Origin: Candidatus Peregrinibacteria bacterium CG11_big_fil_rev_8_21_14_0_20_49_14
GTDB lineage: Bacteria > Patescibacteriota > Gracilibacteria > Peribacterales > Peribacteraceae
DNA: 64,000 bases
Assembly: GCA_002787035.1 (NCBI GenBank)
Contig: PCVP01000028.1
Coordinates: forward strand, 62,001 to 126,000
Direction of reading: 5' to 3'
The first letter of the stretch is position 1; the number at the start of each line of letters is the position of its first letter. A program made the translations under genes and the position numbers. Of this stretch, positions 60,620-64,000 are shown piece by piece. Under the pieces are notes generated by a model. The model had not been told where the DNA came from, made no database searches, and was given only the letters and a program-made list of their open reading frames with translations.

Positions 60620-60768
60620 TCATGGTGAGGTGGTCGACTGATCCTTCGTGGCTCTCTTCGCCTGCGGGCTCCGTTCGCACCTCAGGATGACAGTCGACCC
60701 TCGAACCATGCACGAGTTTGCGGCTGACGAACCCTGAGCGTACTGAGCCTGACGAAGTATCGAAGGGT
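60620..60768. repeat. dispersed intergenic repeat, copy B and adjacent relative
   Basis: Copy B (TCATGGTGAGGTGGTCGACTG to AGGATGACAGTCGAC, 60620-60697) is followed by ACCCTGAGCGTACTGAGCC...CGAAGGGT (about 60731-60768), the common inverted-repeat form. No gene is seen in 60165-60811 apart from the possible short transcript. Confidence 0.65.
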
Positions 60769-60811
60769 GGGCACTTTTTCTAAAAAGTGCCGTACGGTGT
60801 ATCATGAATGC

Positions 60812-61114
60812 ATGAATGCAAGAGCTTTTACAATAGTTGTGGCATTCCTCGATGCAGTACTCCTCGTGTGCTCCACCGCTGTAATGAGCGTCATAGTGGC
60901 AATGAGTGTGATGATGTTCGATGCACCCGGCTCCACAGAAAGCTTGCAGGTGTGGGGACTGTTTACGGGTATCGCACTGTTCTGTACCGCACTTGTCCTC
61001 TTTTGTTTGGTACGAGCGGTACAAAGCTTCCGCAGAGGAAAATACGTGCGCTCTGTCATTATCAGCGCTCTCCCCCTGCTTCCGTTCGTCATTTTGCAAA
61101 TACTGCCGCTCTAG
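60812..61114 (+). CDS. small three-span membrane protein
   Basis: 100 aa from ATG 60812. Three hydrophobic helices (about 5-30, 46-68 and 80-98) with an Arg/Lys loop before the last (RAVQSFRRGKYVRS). No family is recognised. Its end overlaps the convergent gene by four bases. Confidence 0.6.
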   Translation: MNARAFTIVVAFLDAVLLVCSTAVMSVIVAMSVMMFDAPGSTESLQVWGLFTGIALFCTALVLFCLVRAVQSFRRGKYVRSVIISALPLLPFVILQILPL

Positions 61115-61698
61115 TAGTCGTAGTATTCGTAATCATTGACCGTTCCATATTCGTCCTGCGACCAGTATGAATCGTAATGATTGAACGAGTTTTGGTACTC
61201 GTAATTATCTCTGGAATAGAGAGGGTATGGTCGTGATCTGTGAGACGGCCCTTGTCGCAGAGGCACCTGAGAGTGTTCCTGATTCACATGGTAACGAACA
61301 TCATCTCTTTCATCATAATCAGCAGGACACTGCTGTTCCCAGTAACCGTCTCCATAGAGCTCATCGTACGTACAATTATCGTACACATAACACTTTGGAA
61401 TATGGTGATCCGGACGGAGGCACCCCCTTGCATACTTGCTTCCGGTCAGCGTCTTTTTTGTCGTGCTTCTGCCGTAGGGGTAGTCCGAACGACGACTTGA
61501 GCGGTACTTGGCAGTGTGCGTGGTGTATTGACCTGTATTGTCATACACGGACACAAAAGGATCGTCATACACCAGGCGACCATACCCCGGCACATACGAG
61601 GAGCCGATCGTATGAGAACTCACACGACTTTCTGCATGAGCGGGGAAACTGATGGCAAAAAAGATAACGCCGATGATGCCAAAAAAATAGCGAGACAT
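61111..61698 (-). CDS. secreted tyrosine-rich protein of unknown function
   Basis: 195 aa with a signal peptide (MSRYFFGIIGVIFFAISF, cleavage after AHA). The mature chain is very rich in Tyr, Asp, Ser and Arg, with four Cys in the middle (GCLRPDHHIPKCYVYDNC and QQCP) and an extreme tail of Tyr/Asp/Asn pairs. Low-complexity Tyr-rich secreted proteins can be cross-linked or adhesive; that is only a guess. Confidence 0.65.
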   Translation of the reverse strand: MSRYFFGIIGVIFFAISFPAHAESRVSSHTIGSSYVPGYGRLVYDDPFVSVYDNTGQYTTHTAKYRSSRRSDYPYGRSTTKKTLTGSKYARGCLRPDHHIPKCYVYDNCTYDELYGDGYWEQQCPADYDERDDVRYHVNQEHSQVPLRQGPSHRSRPYPLYSRDNYEYQNSFNHYDSYWSQDEYGTVNDYEYYDY

Positions 61699-61821
61699 AG
61701 GAGATGAATTCTAGAACAAAACCGCAGTAATACGAAAGAAAATGCGGGAAGAGAATAGACGTGTATTCTGAGTAAAAAATGTATCCATAAAATATGTTTA
61801 GCTCTTGGCTACCAGTAAATC

Positions 61822-61849
61822 TTGCGCTTTTGATTCCCTCGAATATGAT
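61822..61849 (+). promoter_or_regulatory. candidate promoter TTGCGC-16-TATGAT for the structured RNA
   Basis: -35 at 61822-61827 and -10 at 61844-61849. Transcription would start near 61856, a little before the structured region. Confidence 0.35.
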
Positions 61850-61855
61850 AACACG

Positions 61856-62468
61856 ATTTGTTCATAACAAATCTGCGCCATCAGCCTTCGCTCTTAAAGA
61901 AAAGAGAATGCCCCCGTTCCTTCGGTTAAGAAATCCTCCTCAAAAATCTCGGCTTCGGCCGACAAGTCAGCCTTAATGCTTTCGGAGGGAAAACAAATAC
62001 AGACAGTTTCCGGGGCTTCCGGGCCCCGGAGACACCCCCTTCTCCCGCTCCTTTCCATCACCGACTGTCTCGCAGAGAGAATGATAATCATGTGCCACTG
62101 CACTCGTTCCTCTCAGCCACTACCACTACACCTGCTGTACACATACTGAGTACAGGCACGTGATTGCGGGTCGTGGTTATCATCCTCTCTGCTCTGCAAT
62201 GTCGTAACGCCGCCTCGAGGATACGCAGCGTTATGCATACCCCCTACTCCCCAGTGTTCACTTCCCGCGTTATGGCGAAGTCTCAATGAGCCGGTCCGGG
62301 GACTTCGCAAGGTCACGAGGAGAAATAAGAGACCAAAGCAGGGCTAGAGTAACGAGGAATCCTCTCCTCACCCTTCACAGAGAAGCTCAGTTGCTTCCTT
62401 ACGTAAGCTCCTGATAGCTCCCGAAGGACACCAAAACACAAAAGGCCGCACAGCGGTCTTTTTGTTTT
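61856..62468 (+). ncRNA. large structured non-coding RNA candidate (about 600 nt)
   Basis: No frame here is protein-like, but base pairing is extensive. There is a UUCG-capped hairpin CGGC-TTCG-GCCG (61950-61961) and TCCGGGGC/GCCCCGGA (62009-62030). A long helix of about 23 pairs joins GCAGAGAG-a-ATGATAA-t-CATGTGCC (62072-62096) to GGCACGTG...TTATCAT-c-CTCTCTGC (62155-62192), with TGTAC/GTACA (62136-62154) inside it. TAACGC/GCGTTA (62205-62233) and GCGAAGTC/GACTTCGC (62275-62308) follow, and a terminator closes it. The RNase P core (GGAAAGTCC, ACAGAA) and a tmRNA tRNA-like end were looked for and not found on either strand. Confidence 0.6.
62441..62468 (+). terminator. intrinsic terminator of the structured RNA
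   Basis: AAAGGCCGC-ACA-GCGGTCTTT (one G-T pair) followed by TTGTTTT. It lies 26 bases before the small lipoprotein gene. Confidence 0.85.
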
Positions 62469-62480
62469 AGGGAAAAAAAG

Positions 62481-62486
62481 TATACT
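62481..62486 (+). promoter_or_regulatory. -10 box (TATACT), leaderless promoter of the small lipoprotein
   Basis: Ends seven bases before ATG 62494, directly after the terminator of the structured RNA. Confidence 0.45.
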
Positions 62487-62493
62487 GAACGGT

Positions 62494-62631
62494 ATGAAGA
62501 GAATGACTGTCGCCATAGGCATAAGTACCGTGCTTCTCACCGCCTGCCAGGGTGCGGACGGCCCTCCGCCGCTGCCTGCGCCATCTAACTCCCAGCAAAC
62601 CCAAAGCAGTCCTCCGCCTCCGGTACAGTAA
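62494..62631 (+). CDS. 45-residue proline-rich lipoprotein
   Basis: MKRMTVAIGISTVLLTAC is a complete lipoprotein signal (lipobox LTAC, Cys18). Only 27 residues follow, mostly Pro, Gln and Ser (GPPPLPAP, SSPPPPVQ). Such tiny lipoproteins can act as entericidin-like or lysis-like peptides or as envelope spacers, but no homologue is recognised. A -10 box seven bases upstream supports expression. Confidence 0.65.
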   Translation: MKRMTVAIGISTVLLTACQGADGPPPLPAPSNSQQTQSSPPPPVQ

Positions 62632-62719
62632 GTAGAAACACGCATATTATTTTCAGTTGTAAAGATAAAGATGCCTCGCTGCACTTGCGTCGCAAGGTGT
62701 ACGAGTGTACACTTCGCTC

Positions 62720-62962
62720 ATGACATTACAGGAGGCTACACATCGGCTCGAAAAGGAGGATACGGAAGTCGTTATCGACTGGTCTCAGAAGCCTGATACG
62801 GATATCGATTCCATGATTCAATGGATAAGCACCTACCCACGCAGGAAGGACGTCCATGTCTATCTCGGCTCACAACGACACAAGCCACAGGGCAGAAAAC
62901 TGCAAAACGCACTGCAGGCGCTGGGCTGCAGAGTAACCAACAGAAGTCTGGTACTCGCGTAA
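62720..62962 (+). CDS. small cytoplasmic protein of unknown function
   Basis: 80 aa from ATG 62720 (a GTG at 62705 would add five). Soluble, alternating strand/helix pattern with EVVIDWSQKP, VHVYLGSQRHKPQGRKLQNAL and a final CRVTNRSLVLA strand. No family is recognised. It stands alone between repeats. Confidence 0.55.
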   Translation: MTLQEATHRLEKEDTEVVIDWSQKPDTDIDSMIQWISTYPRRKDVHVYLGSQRHKPQGRKLQNALQALGCRVTNRSLVLA

Positions 62963-63027
62963 GATCATCGGGTAAAACTTGCAATTATAGTAGGTAATTA
63001 TCCCCTCAAGGCTAGTTGCATACATTG

Positions 63028-63092
63028 TGTCACGGTGAGCCCGTCGAACCGCGGCACAATTTGACATCCTTCGACGAGCTCAGGATGACAAA
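63028..63092. repeat. dispersed intergenic repeat, copy C
   Basis: TGTCACGGTGAGCCCGTCGAACC ... CCTTCGACGAGCTCAGGATGACA, an inverted pair of the same repeat family as at 60481 and 60620, here in its compact form. Confidence 0.7.
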
Positions 63093-63127
63093 TTGAATGT
63101 ATCGGCCTTAAAGGGATAGTCACATAA

Positions 63128-64000
63128 CTACGCCTTCTTCTTCTTTGCCTCTTTTTCCGAAAGCTCCTGCAACGCTTTGCTGAGAGGCGGAACTCCCCCA
63201 CTGCCTTCCAGTTTCTTTTGCAGATCCTCATACTGCTTCTTTTCTCCCGCAGGAATTTCTTCTCCCAAAATTTCACGCTTACGGAATGCGTTGAAGTCGT
63301 TTGTCCACATCTCTCTGTCTCTCCATGCCCTGTACTCCTCCAGCTTCATTCCTTTCTTGCGTGCCTTCTTTATCTCTTCCTCTTCTTTCTCCTGGGCTTT
63401 GGCTACGGCAACGGAATTCGTACGAGCTTCTGCGGCACTCTCGGACCATTTGATGATCTTCTCTTCCACAACCGACCTCTTTTCGCTGTAGCGTTCACGT
63501 GAGAGTCTGCGCAACACGTCCACTCTTCCGTCATCTTGCACGTAATCCGGCGGAGGAAGTGTTTGAATGGAAAAAGGCTTACTTGGCATACCGTCTATCA
63601 TCAATCTGCCATAGGCGTGGTACTTCGGAAGGCTCAGAATATCTTTCGGCATAACCAGTTCTTCAAACTGCAGACTGAAGACTTCCGCATCGTCGGATCC
63701 GACCTGAAATGTTACAAGCGTACCGACGTTACCAAACACCGCATCGCGCAGTGCGGTATTGCGCTCTCCGATGAGCAGCTGCCCGACGTACTGGTTGGCC
63801 ATTGTAAGGCTGAGTCGGTATTTACGCGCCTCGGAAAGGATGGTTGCGAAAGATTCCGTAGCGAAGTTTTGAAACTCATCGACGTACAGGAAGAAGTCCC
63901 GACGCTCTTTTTCAGGAATATCCGCTCTGCTCATGGCATCTATTTGGAACTTCGTCACAAGCATGGAACCGAGGAACGCGGAGCTGTCTTCTCCCAATTT
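63128..64000 (-). CDS. type IV secretion/conjugation-type ATPase, C-terminal part (partial)
   Basis: The last 290 or so residues of a protein that runs off the right edge. FFLYVDEFQNFATESFATILSEARKYRLSLTMANQY is the Walker B and following helix of TraG/VirD4- and VirB4-like ATPases (also the TraM-recognition group), and GNVGTLVTFQVGSDDAEVF matches their later strand. A charged coiled-coil tail of about 120 residues, ending in Lys, follows the ATPase core. In this kind of bacterium such proteins may serve DNA uptake or type IV pili/secretion. Confidence 0.8.
   Translation of the reverse strand, partial: KLGEDSSAFLGSMLVTKFQIDAMSRADIPEKERRDFFLYVDEFQNFATESFATILSEARKYRLSLTMANQYVGQLLIGERNTALRDAVFGNVGTLVTFQVGSDDAEVFSLQFEELVMPKDILSLPKYHAYGRLMIDGMPSKPFSIQTLPPPDYVQDDGRVDVLRRLSRERYSEKRSVVEEKIIKWSESAAEARTNSVAVAKAQEKEEEEIKKARKKGMKLEEYRAWRDREMWTNDFNAFRKREILGEEIPAGEKKQYEDLQKKLEGSGGVPPLSKALQELSEKEAKKKKA

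Noticed and set aside
61894-62103. Minus-strand 69-residue frame within the structured RNA region
   Set aside because: It crosses perfect hairpins and has no protein-like pattern; the pairing explains the sequence better.
61856-62468. Identification of the structured RNA as RNase P RNA or tmRNA
   Set aside because: The P4 elements (GGAAAGTCC, ACAGAA) and a tRNA-like end with a TTCRA loop were not found on either strand.
62313-62684. Minus-strand 123-residue frame
   Set aside because: It spans the RNA terminator and the small lipoprotein gene in reverse; no protein-like features.

Overview
The window looks like a chromosomal segment of a Candidate Phyla Radiation bacterium, most plausibly of the Peregrinibacteria/Peribacteria type. 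This is inferred from gene content, not from a marker phylogeny. The clues are a mevalonate (not MEP) isoprenoid route with archaeal-type thiolase and HMG-CoA synthase, several S-layer-homology (SLH) surface proteins, many short secreted proteins of unknown function, and start codons that mostly lack Shine-Dalgarno sites and often lie only 4-10 bases after a -10 box, which suggests leaderless mRNAs. TGA acts as a stop throughout. No rRNA, CRISPR array or intact insertion sequence was seen.

Layout. 1-3.3 kb: small membrane proteins, yidD, tRNA-Gly with a hairpin-rich duplicated tail, a GIY-YIG protein and an SLH protein. 3.3-10.1 kb: a PNPOx-like flavoprotein, an SLH-CAP protein, msrB, then a copper cluster (CsoR repressor, Met-rich membrane protein, DUF302, multicopper oxidase lipoprotein, SO_0444-type permease). 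10.1-17.5 kb: a RelA/SpoT-like protein, a Cys-rich lipoprotein, a D-2-hydroxyacid dehydrogenase, a cation/proton antiporter and an SLH protein carrying a CuA-type copper domain. 17.4-22 kb: pdxTS, pckA and an aminotransferase. 22-31.6 kb: MscS channel, then the isoprenoid cluster (idi, uppS, polyprenyl synthase, mevalonate kinase, diphosphomevalonate decarboxylase, HMG-CoA reductase, HMG-CoA synthase, thiolase, and a DUF35-kinase fusion that is a candidate for the otherwise missing phosphomevalonate kinase). 31.7-36.3 kb: alpha-glucan genes (glycogen-synthase-like GT, GH57, GH15). 36.4-44 kb: housekeeping and unknown genes (YgjP-like protease, IMPase, Maf, trpS, RluA, isochorismatase-like hydrolase).

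44-48.8 kb differs from the rest. A more GC-rich SLH-esterase gene lies between direct repeats beside tRNA-Val. It is followed by a SpoVG-like gene with a zinc-ribbon insert and a transporter, both with strong Shine-Dalgarno sites and intrinsic terminators. 48.8-60.2 kb: a ChbG-like deacetylase with two glycosyltransferases, dcd, a large unknown protein, a DM13 lipoprotein, a cupin, a DsbA-like lipoprotein, dnaX without its zinc cysteines, two 5-formyl-THF cyclo-ligase paralogues and glyA. 60.2-64 kb: dispersed repeats, small secreted or membrane proteins, a roughly 600-nt structured RNA candidate ending at an intrinsic terminator, a tiny lipoprotein, and the end of a type IV secretion-type ATPase that runs off the window.

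Together the genes describe a small-genome cell with a decorated surface layer, its own mevalonate-derived undecaprenyl supply, storage glucan turnover and copper handling at the envelope.
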